A stretch of 64,000 nucleotides of DNA from Diploptera punctata (GCA_030220185.1 JASPKZ010003421.1:1333501-1397500), one strand, 5' to 3'. Numbered from the stretch's first letter, positions 1 to 10,684 are shown. Notes: generated from the letters alone by a model not told the origin. Numbers and translations are program-made.

Positions 1-60
1 ATCTAACAAGTGGAACCACTTACAAAACGAAAGTATCTCTTTTACTGGTGTACAAAAATG

Positions 61-250
61 GTCAACAGTAATTTCCATTTCTAAGGAATGTTGAATGGAT
101 ATATCAGGTGACCTGAAGGGGTTGAGTATTGCATCTCTCTTATAGCCTAAAATATTTCAGGGAAACTCCTCAACTTTTTGCAAACAGCCCCATCACAATC
201 AGATGAACGGTATGGCAGCGCATAAAGGACAAACAGTCATACAAACATTC
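61..250 (+). repeat. 3' part of a dispersed repeat, copy 1
   Basis: This stretch shares an ordered set of short blocks with 13560-13850: a 'tctcttatagcct' block, a block of the form ggaa(a/t)ctcctcaac, a run before an atcagatgaacggtat-type block, and a final 'acaaacattcattt'. Here it runs straight into a (TA)n tract. The arrangement resembles the 3' tails of non-LTR or SINE-like repeats in other insects, but I cannot assign a family. Confidence 0.5.
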
Positions 251-256
251 ATTCAT

Positions 257-264
257 TTATATAT

Positions 265-307
<43 letters not shown>
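257..307. repeat. (TA)n microsatellite
   Basis: An almost pure TA tract of about 50 bp with one phase slip, directly following the 3' end of the repeat at 61-250. It may have grown from that element's tail. Confidence 0.9.
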
Positions 308-311
<4 letters not shown>

Positions 312-490
312 ATCAAATATTTAAATTCAAATAACAATACTTACAGTAATAACAACGAATGTTTCTCAAATAGTTACGTCTCCAAATTACAACACCGTCC
401 CCGTGTATCAAGATATTAACAGTATTTCTTTTCATAAAAGAGAATCCCATATCTGATAAAAAAAAGTGTGTGAAATAGTGTTATAACTTT
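306..490 (+). repeat. Fragment of foldback repeat family A
   Basis: The first 45 bases match 9785-9832 (tcaaatcaaatatttaaatt, then a tacagtaataa block). The last part (agagaatcccatatctgata, then gtgtgtgaaa) matches the reverse complement of 2640-2690, just outside the right arm of the foldback at 2217-2651. This fragment therefore belongs to the same dispersed family. No coding potential was seen. Confidence 0.5.
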
Positions 491-765
491 TTTACAACCT
501 CACTTTCCTGTATCATAAACTGATGAACTTTTACATCTGTACGAAGATCGACTAGTCATTTCAGTATTCCTTTAAAAAAGGTCACCCCGAAATAAAAATT
601 AATATTTCACTACTTGCTGGTTATTTTGAAACACAAGATATATACTGTAATACAAACAACAAAAGAGATAAAGTGTTCAACCACATATACAATCATTGTA
701 CATTATTGTTGATTGCTTAGAAAGAATCGGAGATGCAGTTTGTCTTTATTTCTACAGGAAGCATA

Positions 766-1905
766 TCATTCTTGCATGAATTTGATTGCATGTTTGGCGC
801 ACTGATTACTTCTTGGTATACTTAATACAGATGGCTCCTTCTTCCAATGATTTGCCAATGAGTGCAGTGCCTTTTTAAAAGGCCTTAATATGTTTGACAA
901 GTTCTTGGAGTCATTCATGTTGTACATCTGATTAATAAACCAATAGTCTGTCCAGTCAATTGAAAAAAATCTGCACACTTTTTTCAAAGCAACTCTTATA
1001 GTAGGCATAAGTATAAATGCAAGTAGAGCAAGAATAGCTCTTGAATTCCATCTTGCATTATTAGTGTTTGGAATTTTCTGCAACCTAATGAACGGAAAGC
1101 GTATTTTTTTCCTCAAATAATATGAATGGACGTGTTAGATGGTACAGGAATTTCATGTCATCTCTCCACCCCGATTTATCTAGAATATCTTGTTTTCCAT
1201 TCACAAATTGTGATTTTAGCCCCTCATACTCGTTCACCAATTTAGATACAAATGGGTATTCAATGTTTGGAGGCTTTGTATTGTCAGCAACTTCCTGATC
1301 CATCACTAAAAATAGTATTCTCTGCAGAATGTGATGCTGACAACCGATAAATTGAGGTATAGCAACACCTTTTCTTCTATTTTTATTTTTTTATTTATAT
1401 TTATTTATTGCAGTCTGATAACACTTTTTGAACTTGATTCTATAGGGAGTTTCTGTCTCTTTGAAGGGTGAATTGTCTCCTTTCGGGCTACTTTACTTGT
1501 TGAGTAACCAACCTCTCCTTTGCTTTCCAATTGTAGTTGATACAATATTTTGTCTTCGGTAGATAACCATTGGCCATTTACTTTTGTAATATCAAAAAGC
1601 TGGTCTTCACTACTTTTTGGAGCTTTGTATGTATTACTTGATTTGACACATGGGGAGAATTAAGATTTTTTGCCACAAATTTGTCACTTCTTCAGACATT
1701 TTCTCTATTCTCTCATTTCTTCATTTGATCTCTGCTCCAAGAAACTGATACCTTCCAATAATTTGAAGTTGAAGAGGCATCTTTCAGTTTTCTTCTAGTG
1801 AAGAAACTACTGTAGGCGCATTTTGTCTTCTTATTTGTAACTGCTGAAATCTCACTAGATTATTCGTCCAGGTCCCTTTGTTTTTCTGAGTGGTGTTATA
1901 ACTTT
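766..1905 (-). pseudogene. Decayed transposase-like gene, several frames
   Basis: On the minus strand, peptide-like stretches follow one another in order but in shifting frames. They are NTTQKNKGTWTNNLVRF near 1890, EDQLFDITKVNGQWLSTEDK near 1560, then PQFIGCQHHIL and MMDQEVADNTKPPNIEYPF (about 1350-1240), SGWRDDMKFLYHL (about 1180), NARWNSRAILALLAF (about 1050) and IPRSNQCAKHAIKFMQE ending at 769. The layout (an LQW..CQLH-like block, a WRDDMKFLYHL block, then NARW and PRSNQ) resembles, from memory, a family of transposase-associated proteins common in arthropod and hydra genomes. I cannot name it with certainty. Frameshifts near 1085-1116, a low-complexity gap at 1380-1400 and stops show it is not functional. 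It could be a hAT-like relic or another cut-and-paste family. No terminal inverted repeats were found. Confidence 0.45.
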
Positions 1906-2216
1906 TCTTGTGTGAGATCATGTATTCCCAGTAAATTAAACAAGCTATTATTTCCATTCACTAGTAATCATAGATACTAAATGTAATGAGTAAGAGCACT
2001 AGACATCATTATATACCAATACTACACAATATATTAATGGAGTAGATTTAATAGAAATGTTAGAAATATTGTGAAACTAAATATTGATTTGGGGATGACC
2101 TTTTCTTGAAGCTCAGTGAAATTAAGGCCATTTTCAATGATTTTAAGAGCAAAATTTCACCCATTTATTACACAGGAAATATTTTACTTCACTAAAGTCC
2201 AAAAAGTTATAACCTA

Positions 2217-2651
2217 GTGTGAAAACTAGATTTCTTAAAATGCGTAAATCAGGGTCTTTCATTCACAATAGTCAGAACTCTATTTAAGGTAGGTGGTTCA
2301 TTGTTAAAAAAAAAATACTATGCACCATAAATAACGAACCGCACACTTCATAAAATCGTCCACCGCTCCTAAAACAGGTTTAGGCTTTTCGTCTTCTTGT
2401 TGGGAATTTTGATACTACCAGTTTCTTTTAATTCCCTGCGAATATGTACAACACTACTCTCCGACATACCAGTATATTATGCAGTTATCTAAACCTGTTT
2501 TATGAGCGGTGGACGATTTTGTGAAGTGTGTAGTTAATGTTATAAGGTGCATCGTCTTTTTTTAACAATGAACCACCTACCTTAAATAAAGTGACTGTTG
2601 TGAATGAAGACCTTATTTACCCACTTTTAAGAGATCCGAGTTTTCACACAC
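2217..2651. repeat. Foldback (inverted-repeat) element, family A
   Basis: The arms 2217-2391 and about 2487-2651 are imperfect inverted repeats of roughly 165-175 bp. For example, gtggttcattgttaaaaa on the left pairs with tttttaacaatgaaccac on the right, and cgtccaccgctcctaaaac with the complementary gttttatgagcggtggacg. The roughly 95-bp centre (ctaccagtttcttttaattccctgcgaat and so on, read in pieces) recurs at 10127-10190, where the family is interrupted by a MITE. There is no ORF. It is a non-autonomous palindromic element of unknown class. Confidence 0.7.
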
Positions 2652-2654
2652 TCT

Positions 2655-3996
2655 TATCAGATATAGGATTCTCTTTTGTGTTATATACGTCATGGTCATT
2701 TTCGATGTCTACTATATGTATTTTCATGATAACAACCGCAATTTCTTCGGATTTCGCTTAAATATATATTCTGAAAATTAGCTAAATCGAACCACTAGGA
2801 GGGATCCCAACGTTTGAAATTACTATAGCGGGAGTAAATCTGCTTCCTCGTAAAAAAAAAAGACACAAATGATTTAATTAACAAAATAAATATATATTGC
2901 GTAAACTAGTAAAATCGGACCATAAACTCAACTAGCCTAGGAATTCACTTAGATTACGAGGTTCCTGCGTGTTATATTTAATAGAAATCCGCTATAAAAA
3001 TTGTCAAATCCCTGATTTCCCACTGGCCGCTGGATTAATATATTTCCGTAAAACAAAAGGTAATGTCCTCCAATTTAGACGAGAAGACGCTTACTTGGCC
3101 TATCTGGTATCAATACCGCAGTGACAGTGGAGGGGAGTAGCCTATGCTGTAATGAATATTTCGTTTTTAATCAATGCTAATAATATCCCTGGTGAATTCT
3201 GTTATCGACATTAAGATAAAACATTTAAATTGAATCCAGAACTTCTATTTATAAATTTTTAATACCTCAATGCAACTACTGATTACTACTTATATGTAAT
3301 GATGGCTAAACATAATCCAAAATGTGCATCTGAAATCATGTACGGGCTCCTTGGCAGTTCTGTGGCTATCGTTATCGGATTAGCCCCTACCCGTTTGGCG
3401 GTAATTGTATCTTTAATAAAATGTCGATTTTACGGTGAGAACCGAAAATCGAATCCAAAAATTGAGTTTATTGCTTGCGTTAAATAGATACACGGTCACA
3501 TATTCATATATATTATATAAAATGGCTGACGAATCCCATCACTTGGGACATTCATTGAATATTTACTAGTAATACTGCCGTGGTATTAAATCCAAAGTGT
3601 TGTACTCATTCTATCCATAAAATATACTTAAGCATGGTATATGGTCAGATAATTAACAACTATCTAGTTTAATTTGTCGTAATCTACAGCTGTCACACTG
3701 CCATCTATGTTAGAGAGCTAAAGAAATTCTAATCCCAACCATGTTCGAGCGAAACTTTTTCTTACGTAGCAAATTTCTCTATTGTAATTATTTCATTACA
3801 TCCAAAATGTTAATAATTCCAAGATGGAATTAAAATCTTATAATCATTAATATTTTCATAGTAGGGCTGCAAATTAAAATTAAGCCTACATTAAAATATT
3901 CCATTGCTGTCAGATCTGTTACCATTTTTGTATTACATTGTAAACTTTGATATTTTTTACAAATTACTTAATCTTATAAACTATAAATAATTATAA
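2655..3996. other. AT-rich stretch without recognised gene
   Basis: Both strands contain only short ORFs. The longest, 62 codons at 3299-3487 (plus), has no features I recognise. Apart from an extension of the foldback flank to about 2690, no repeat match inside the window was noticed. Confidence 0.5.
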
Positions 3997-4315
3997 GTTA
4001 ACCAGCTTCATGGGCTAGTGGTCAGCGTTTCTGACTACTGTTCATGGGGTCCTGGGTTCGATTCCCGGTCAAACTAGGAATTTTTCCTTAAAGGGAATCA
4101 ATCCTTTGGTTGCCCATGGTCTGGAATTTAGATTAAGTTTAGGTTAAGAACTCTACTGGCGCTTCATTATCATTTATCACCCATCATATCATCGGGGTAA
4201 CGTAACTCCGCCTTGTAGGCGCCCCAACTTCAGAAGTGGGCTACAATTAAGCCAATTCCGGCAGTGAACACCGAAATGTCCAAAAGACAACCTGGGGTAT
4301 TGAATAAAAATAAAT
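3997..4315 (+). repeat. tRNA-derived SINE, head X plus tail 1
   Basis: A polymerase III promoter is visible: the A box is near tgggctagtgg (about 4010) and the B box is gggttcgattccc (about 4053). The tRNA-related head is followed by a body ending in ATAAATAAATAA. The element is flanked by a perfect 12-bp target-site duplication, AAATAATTATAA, at 3985-3996 and 4316-4327. Its 3' half (catcatatcatcggggtaac, then cttcagaagtgggctacaa and caacctgggg) is the same tail as in the SINEs at 4834, 10685 and 25633, but the head is a different tRNA-like sequence. Confidence 0.85.
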
Positions 4316-4429
4316 AAATAATTATAAATGCATCAACAATTAAAAGTCAATTCATTTGTCTTCACACTTCCATAATATTCGTATTACTACATGCGCAAAT
4401 GTTTACTTATAAATGCAATCTACTCGTGT

Positions 4430-4738
4430 CCCGCGCCGCGCCGCAAGCGATCGGTTAAGACATGATACATTGGTGCTGAGCTAAAGGACTTGCGCTTATT
4501 CGAGTCCCCAAGGGGGAAGAAATTTTCTCATGGGATTTCGGTCATTATGAAATCGGTTCCAACCAGCATTATGACGATTTTATGTAGCTGCAATAAGTAG
4601 CGGCTCCAGGTTGAGTAAACCAGTTATAACGACGGGGACTCGAAATGCTGACCACACGCCACCCTATAACTGGTTAAATCATCGCTTGTGGATATGAGGA
4701 AAGCATTCGGCAAGTATGGGAAGAGCCTTTAGGTCCGA
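4430..4738 (+). repeat. tRNA-derived SINE, family B (old copy)
   Basis: It aligns along its length with the better preserved copy at 28703-29057. Shared blocks are the head, cttgcgct.attcgagtcccca (B-box region), gggggaagaaattttctcatgg, a gtagctgcaa.aagtagcggc block, ggttgag..aaccag and gcttgtggatatga. The A-box region is decayed. No clear target-site duplication was seen. Confidence 0.7.
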
Positions 4739-4833
4739 CACATCATGAAGTTGCATGTAATCCACTCGTAAGGTATCCTTATACTTCTCCCTTAATTAGG
4801 GCCTATTTATTAATAATACCATTATCAAAGTGT

Positions 4834-5223
4834 CCACCGCTGTGGTCTCGAGGTAGCGTGCTGCCTTATCACGCAGCGGGCCCGGGTTCGATCCCCGGTC
4901 GGACAGTTTTTCTGGGTGAGGTTTTTATCGGGGTTTTTCCTCACCTGTAAGACAAATGTCAAGAAAACTTAAAGGCCCAAACGGTCCCCGAAATCATATG
5001 GCCATCGCAATCATTATCATTCATATTCATCTTAGATTAAGCTTGGGATTAAGGACTCTCCTGGCGCACCACTATCATCATCATCATCACTCATCATATC
5101 ATCGGGGCAACGTAACCCCGCCTTCCAGGTGCCCCAACCTCAGAAGTGGGTTACAAGTACGCCATGCCAGGAGAGAATATCAGGAATGTCGAAAGACAAC
5201 CTGGGGCATTTAAAAAAAAAATG
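4834..5223 (+). repeat. tRNA-derived SINE, head Y plus tail 1
   Basis: The head gtccaccgctgtggtctcgagg... contains a perfect B box (gggttcgatcccc). Its anticodon arm (gctgccttatcacgcagc) resembles tRNA-Asp with one extra loop base. A central body (cctcacctgtaagacaaatg, ggcccaaacggtccc) leads to tail 1. It ends in A9 and is flanked by a 9-bp duplication TCAAAGTGT at 4825-4833 and 5224-5232. An 85-codon ORF inside it is incidental. Confidence 0.85.
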
Positions 5224-5299
5224 TCAAAGTGTGTCATTTTAGCGATTCCGAAGGAATACTGAGGTTATTAAAAAAGTTACAAATCTAAGTTGCCATAAA

Positions 5300-5625
5300 T
5301 TATACGACAGCTGTCATATCTGTAACTGCCATTCGCAACTTCCTCTCAAAAATCAAGCAGGTTCAAATAAATGCAAATTTTTAGTTACTCTCCGACCTTC
5401 GAAGAAACATGTAGGTATATACTGTGTTATGATCAAATATAGTTAACATAAATAGCATCAAATACGTAATTATATTAATCGAATACGTTATCTAATTTCT
5501 CGCATCCGCTGAACTGTGCTTTGGCCACGACCGAATCGCAGTAACTGCAGCAGGCATGTGCTTCCCGTCCATTTGTTTTCCTCAAGTGTGTTGCTTAAGC
5601 TTGACAGACTATAGTTTGTATCAAT
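5300..5625 (+). repeat. Dispersed repeat D, copy 1
   Basis: It aligns over about 325 bp with 10355-10675 in the same orientation. Shared blocks include ctccgaccttcgaagaaaca, tgaactgtgctttgg and gtaactgcagca. The divergence looks like an old duplication or two element copies. No ORF or terminal repeat reveals the class. Confidence 0.7.
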
Positions 5626-6095
5626 ATTGAGAATTCCTGTCAAGGGCTACACGCTGTAATTTTGCAATCAGTTAGAAGTTTAGCTTAAATTAGAATCACT
5701 TCTAAATAAAAAATCACATTTTAAATGCCCCTTCAATAATAACAAGTGAGTCGATATTTTAAGTCAGTTAGTAGTACCAATTTACTTCTTGTTTCCACCA
5801 AGTACAACAGTGATGTCACAGATCCGCTAGTTACAGTGCGCGAGCAAAAGGTTTGAATGCGTAAGTGAATTATTTCTCGATGAAGTACAGCTTCTAACAA
5901 CTCCTTGCTTTAACCACAACACTAGGCGGTCGCTCTTGATGCAGAGGTCGATGTTATATCATTTGCTGTGCTGAAGATCATTCAATTATTTACATTCCTT
6001 AGAGATTTTATGTCATAGCATTATACAGCAGCATGGTCACCCAAATACCTCTTTCAAAATATTGTACCACACTCCAATTTATTCATTAACATCCG
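5626..6095. other. Unassigned stretch
   Basis: No ORF of note, no tRNA-like box pair and no internal match within the window were seen. Confidence 0.4.
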
Positions 6096-6099
6096 CTAT

Positions 6100-6430
6100 T
6101 GTACAGATTTGGGGCATGGAAATTTCTAAACGTTTCCGATACATCACGATATGCGAATATGTCCAATGTGCGAAAGCTTTGAAGACGAAATACTTATATT
6201 AGGAAAATGTAACGATTTAGAATATTGGAGGCATCATTTGTTTCCGGAATGATTTATAAAATCAAATATTAATAGATTGGCATGCTACGAGTTAATCATA
6301 AACCAAGAAAATTGGATAAACATGGGTAAATCTTTGGAATAAGACGCGGAAAATAAGAACACACTCATTCGTGAATAAATAAATATGTAAGAAAAATGTA
6401 ATATAATTAATACTTAATAACTGTAGGTAA
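6100..6430 (+). pseudogene. LINE ORF2 C-terminus with CCHC-like motif, 5' part
   Basis: Read in shifting frames, this gives LRFGHGNF..., then ICPMCESFEDEILILGKC and LEYWRHHLFP, then YELIINQENWINMGK. The C-x2-C...C arrangement after an RFGHG block is typical of the cysteine-rich C-terminus of non-LTR retrotransposon ORF2. The end aligns with 37690-37920 (ECYELMVNPENWINLGKFL, stop near 37848). Comparison with that uninterrupted copy shows that this element is split by the CR1-like LINE at 6440-6984 and resumes at about 6985-7190. Confidence 0.65.
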
Positions 6431-6439
6431 CTAAATTAA

Positions 6440-6984
6440 TATATCTTTTACGGTCTCACTTACCAAAACATGGAATTCCCTTCCGCTCTATGTCAGAGTC
6501 TGTCAAACTATAACATCCTTCAAAAACAAATTAAAGATTTATTTAATAACAAATTAACTTATACACCTCACTGATAGTATTCTTTTAACAATTAATAAAT
6601 TTAATTATCTATGAAAATAATATTAAGATTAACAAATATTTTCTTTTGTTTTCTTTTAAATATTGTACAAACGTAAAATTTGTTTTCTATATCTCATTAT
6701 TTTTCTTTGTTTTATATATACATTAGACAGGGACAATTTAATATGTCTTGATTGTATACATTTTATTATTAGTTTTAGTCTTAATTTTAACTAACATTAA
6801 CTAGTTGCATTGTAGATCGTAATATAATAGATATTATCTTTTTGATCAAATTTTTATTTAATATTTAATATTAGAGTTCATTGTGATTGTTATATTCTGA
6901 TGTAATATATGTTTGCCCTGGTGAGTGGAAGAGAAGGCCACATGGCCTTAACTCCACCAGGCTAAATAAATAAATCTAAATCAT
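6440..6984 (+). mobile_element. CR1-like LINE 3' end, 5'-truncated
   Basis: It begins with SFTVSLTKTWNSLPLYVRV and QTITSFKNKLKIYL, a C-terminal block (W-N-S-L-P ... S-F-K) seen in CR1/L2/Jockey-type ORF2 proteins. It ends with a 3' tail, gtgagtggaagagaaggcc...ggccttaactccacca, followed by TAAATAAATAAAT. The tail recurs at 22360-22407, 30276-30330 (minus) and 45870-45930. It interrupts the older LINE at 6100-7190. Confidence 0.7.
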
Positions 6985-7190
6985 GTAATTGTACTGTTAT
7001 CTATTGTGTTATGTTTTTGTTTTATTTTGTGTATTTTATATTATTACTAGATATTCATTTATTGATATGGACTGTCAACAGCGCATACGGCTTGCTGCCC
7101 GTACCATCATATTTTTAAATAACATCGTATCTTACTTTTATTTTAATAAAGTCCTATTACTACTAGATAAATATTGTTCACAATTTGAAG
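6985..7190 (+). repeat. 3' continuation of the split LINE
   Basis: It matches 37925-38100: attttgt...ggactgtcaacagc.c.tatggctt, then gcaacc.tatttataaataac and cttacttttagt-type blocks. In the other copy this follows directly on the sequence corresponding to 6425, so it is the 3' untranslated part of the interrupted element. Confidence 0.6.
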
Positions 7191-7484
7191 ATTATTTTAA
7201 AAACAGTATAATATTATATTCATATATACAGTGCTGTTCCATTTACCATGTTCACCTTAAACTATTTTTATACTTTTATGAAATAGTATTAAAGTTTTAA
7301 GTTGTTCTGACAGAGGTATGAGAATTTAATCTCTCTATTCACTGGACAAAATGTTGATTTCAGCAGTTACAATTCAAACTACAATCCTTTTCTACTTCGT
7401 ATCTAAGGACGAAATCCATAATTATCACTTAAAAATTACTAATCCCTTAACTAATAAGGGATTGTTTATTATAAATAAAGACTT

Positions 7485-7640
7485 AAATCATTTTTGTAGT
7501 TTATGCTGATGACATCGCTTTTTCAACCACATAATTTAACAATATAAAATAATGAATATGCTGTTCAAGACGAGTTAAATAAATCTAGTTTTCCGTACTG
7601 CTTTCAAAATGATACATCTGAATGAGCAAGAAATCTTTTA
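7485..7640 (+). pseudogene. Reverse transcriptase palm remnant (YADD)
   Basis: FVVYADDIAFSTT is encoded at about 7492-7530, followed after stops by QDELNKSS..YC. FVVYADDI is the catalytic motif of reverse transcriptases of non-LTR elements, with the two aspartates intact. The surrounding reading frame is broken. It is a short relic that I cannot place in a clade. Confidence 0.55.
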
Positions 7641-8028
7641 CACACCAAACTACAGTATACATTATCAACTATGAAACCAAACCTCGCTCTGAACAACAAG
7701 AAAAGTATTATAATGACCTTTTCCATTTAATTGCTCTAGTTCATCCAACATAACTGTGACTGCAGTGTCCATGACAGGTGGTAATGAATGCACCAAACTC
7801 TCACACATTCCAAGGGTTGTATTAACATATTAAAACAGTAGAAAGCAAGGACACTTAAGTTTTATATTTTCAATTAGTGAACATGTTTTACTGCATTATA
7901 GATCTCAATGTTTAATGTTTTTATTGATTGTAAAATATAATAGGCCTATTTGCTTTAATTGATGTCATTACTAGACGGATCATTCTGGTTCTCGAACACG
8001 TTTGAAAAGTTATGGGTTACGATTGCCT
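7641..8028. other. Unassigned stretch
   Basis: No recognised gene, and only short ORFs. The SINE box pair is absent. Confidence 0.4.
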
Positions 8029-8098
8029 GGAAGGCTGAACTTAGAACTCTGATATTGGAAGCTTGCTTAATGGAGCAATGAAAACTATAATTTGGTAC

Positions 8099-8135
<37 letters not shown>

Positions 8136-8222
8136 TATAATATAATAATAATATAATATAATATAATATAATATAATATAATAATAATAATAATAATATA
8201 ATAATGTAATAATAATATAATA

Positions 8223-8275
<53 letters not shown>

Positions 8276-8518
8276 GAACATACAGAACTTCGAAACCTGA
8301 CGTTCGAAACTTGCTTTGCGGAACAATGAAAGGTATAATTCGGTACATAATATTAATGAAACATAAAAAACTTCGAAATCTGACGTTCGAAACTTGCTTC
8401 GCGGAGCACTGAAAGCTATAATTCGGTACATAATAATAACGGAACATAAAGAACTTCGAAATTTGACGTTCGAAACTTGATTCGCGGAGCAATTCGGTAC
8501 ATAAAATAATGGAACATA
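8029..8518. repeat. Minisatellite of ~80-90 bp units with expanded (AAT)n core
   Basis: At least three adjacent units (about 8274-8345, 8346-8430, 8431-8500) share aacttcgaaa, tgacgttcgaaacttg, gcggagca and aattcggtacata. A divergent fourth unit lies at 8029-8097. An AAT-rich tract at 8098-8273 separates it from the others and sits where every unit carries a short 'ataataat', so the microsatellite appears to have expanded from inside the unit. The tyrosine-rich ORFs here are repeat artefacts. Confidence 0.8.
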
Positions 8519-9060
8519 ACCAGAATTTGCGAGTCTGTTACCAACTTACCAGTATTGCACCGTATTACGGGTACACATTTTGTAGTGCTGTCTATCTGTA
8601 CATCTTTCTTACGTCAGATGTGCAATAGGAAGTACTACCCGATCATATGTTCGTTCGTGAACTAAAATGCTGCCTCTCGTCATTACATAGGTATTTTTTC
8701 TGAATGCTCAATCAGATCAGAATCAGTGATCGTGAAAACAAATAATGCATACATTCATTTCACAATTAATGACTTGTTAGCACTATCCATCATTTAAAAT
8801 GCAATGTAACTTTAAATTTAGAAGCGATCGTTAAAGTTACATATTGGGAAATGTTTGTGCGAGCCATTTAAAACCTTCATAGGTTATCTCTCCTATGGAG
8901 ACGTCATAAAACATCGCAGGAGTACTGAAACGAAATATCTGGAAGAAGTATTATTATTCTTAAATAAACAAATAGCGTCTTGCAGAGGGATAAACAGAAA
9001 TAACATCATTAATATATGCAGACGTAAACACGCTCTGAATTAAATATAATAATAAGAATA
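8519..9060. other. Unassigned stretch
   Basis: A 62-codon ORF at 8855-9043 (plus) has no features I recognise. There are no repeats or RNA signals. Confidence 0.4.
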
Positions 9061-9061
9061 A

Positions 9062-9170
9062 ATTGAAGAAGACCAGTACGCCCACTCAAAATACTTTTGG
9101 GTGGGGTTTTTATTGAGGCCGTAACAGGTCAAGAAATGGTCTAAATTCGTGAATGATGAATAATAATTTA
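9062..9170 (+). repeat. LINE 3' end fragment
   Basis: It aligns with 22660-22760 of the LINE end at 22442: gaagaccag.acg.ccactcaaaa, then attgaggccg.aacaggtcaa and aattcgtgaatgat. Only about 110 bp are preserved, and the ORF is gone. Confidence 0.6.
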
Positions 9171-9779
9171 TTTTATTTACAAATAATTGTTGTACACAAT
9201 ATTGGCACCCGAATGAGCAATTGCTCGCGCTCGGGTGCAGTTTAGTTACAGACGTAATACAAATAGAGTACTTAGCCTGCATTTCAAAGTTTTAATTAAA
9301 GGGAGAGGGAAAACAAAATGTTTAAATTTAGGAGCCAGTTTCAATATATAAAGTATTTTCTGGTTCATAAAAAATGAAACAATAATACAAAGGGAAGTAA
9401 AATAAAAACAATATAGAATAGATTCATACCAAACTGATGATAGTTATTTAGACGACTAATTACAAAAAGCAGTGGTTTAGTAACGAGATGCTCAAGTCAG
9501 AACACGACCGAAGGAGACTACAATATTTTATCTACGTTCAGAGTATTTTAGTATATGCCGTATATTTATTATCTGTCCGTAAGAAGCACACTTTTGCATT
9601 TAACTTCCGAATGTATTACTCAGCACAGCACGTGTAAAAGTGCAGGCGAACTGTCAGCTGTTTGTACAAGCCGATAAATTAATGCACAACAATCGTTTTA
9701 ATTTTTAATGTTGCAGGTTGTATTAACATTTACAATGATATGTCGCAAACTAATTAAATTATAATTGTTAATATTAAAC
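9171..9779. other. Unassigned stretch
   Basis: An 80-codon minus ORF at 9040-9282 is not recognised. An imperfect inverted pair (gagcaattgctcgcgctcgg) lies near 9212. Nothing else stands out. Confidence 0.4.
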
Positions 9780-10200
9780 AAATTAATTCAAATCAAATAT
9801 TTAAATTAAAATAATTATTCCTACAGTAATAAATTTAAAAAAATACCTATGCAGCTTGTAATGAACTGTACACTTCACAAAATTCTCCACCACTCTTAAA
9901 ACAGGTTTAGGACTTTCCCTCTTTGTGTTAGGCGTTTTGATATTATTATCGCCTCACTATGATGGTTGTCCAGCGGCTCGCTTTGTTTCCCCTCAGCTGT
10001 TATATATAATTAAATACAAAGATGGCGATCACCTCCAGTATAATAATTCCGCATGTTAATCATTGTCAAGCATTGTCGCGCGACACCCGCTTTTATATAA
10101 ACGGACAACCATCATAGTGAGCAAATGATACCAGTTTCTTTTAATTCCCTGCTAATATGTACAAACTACTACTCTCCGATACATCAGTAAATTTTACAAT
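9780..10200 (+). repeat. Foldback family A, second copy, split by a MITE
   Basis: The left part matches 306-353 and 2335-2400 (cacttcacaaaattctccac, aaaacaggtttagg). The right part (ccagtttcttttaattccct, then ctactctccga) matches 2418-2470. The two parts are contiguous in the copy at 2217-2651, so about 185 bp has been inserted between them (9943-10126). Confidence 0.65.
9943..10126. mobile_element. MITE with ~28-bp terminal inverted repeats
   Basis: The left end attatcgcctcactatgatg and right end catcatagtgag are inverted repeats that continue through ggttgtcc and ggacaacc. The interior has a conserved block (aataattccgcatgttaatc, then attgtcaagcattgtcgcgc). A second copy lies at 55434-55626 with a better right end (gtgaggcgataatatc). 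GATA occurs at both junctions and may be a short target-site duplication. There is no ORF, so it would depend on a transposase encoded elsewhere. Confidence 0.75.
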
Positions 10201-10354
10201 AAATTTAACTATATCATTCAGTACAGTGCCAGGATTATGCTCCATAAACTTACAAAATACATTTAACACTGTTCTTCAGCACTATTTAACAATTTCCCTT
10301 TGTGCTTCTAATAATTTTGATCACACATTTTATCACCGAGTTAAGTTAACATAA

Positions 10355-10674
10355 ACTACCCGACAGCCGCCATATTTGTAATTGACATTCAACTTCCTCT
10401 CAGGAATCGTTCAGTTTCAAATAAATACGAATTTTTAGTTAGTCTCCGACCTTCGAAGAAACATGTAGGTGTATAGTGTATTCTGATCAAGTATAGTCAA
10501 CATAAATTACTTTAAATACGTAATTATTATAATCGAGTACATGATCTATTTTTTCGCTTCCGCTGAACTGTGCTTTGGTCATGAACGAATCGTAGTAACT
10601 GCAGCAGCCATGTGCTTCGTGGATTAACCGCCCATTTATTTCCCTGAAGTGTCTTTTTAGGCTGGACAAATTTT
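10355..10674 (+). repeat. Dispersed repeat D, copy 2
   Basis: The partner of 5300-5625 in the same orientation. It ends just before a SINE inserted at 10685. No class could be assigned. Confidence 0.7.
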
Positions 10675-10684
10675 AGTGCATTTA

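Noticed and set aside
4956..5213. 85-codon histidine-rich ORF
   Set aside because: It lies within the head Y/tail 1 SINE. The His run comes from the CAT repeat in the SINE body, and the same ORF type recurs in other copies.
7955..8492. 158- and 135-codon minus-strand ORFs rich in Tyr/Ile/Leu
   Set aside because: They are translations of the AAT microsatellite and flanking minisatellite units.
9212..9240. Short palindrome as a regulatory operator
   Set aside because: A single short inverted pair in AT-rich DNA with no adjacent gene.
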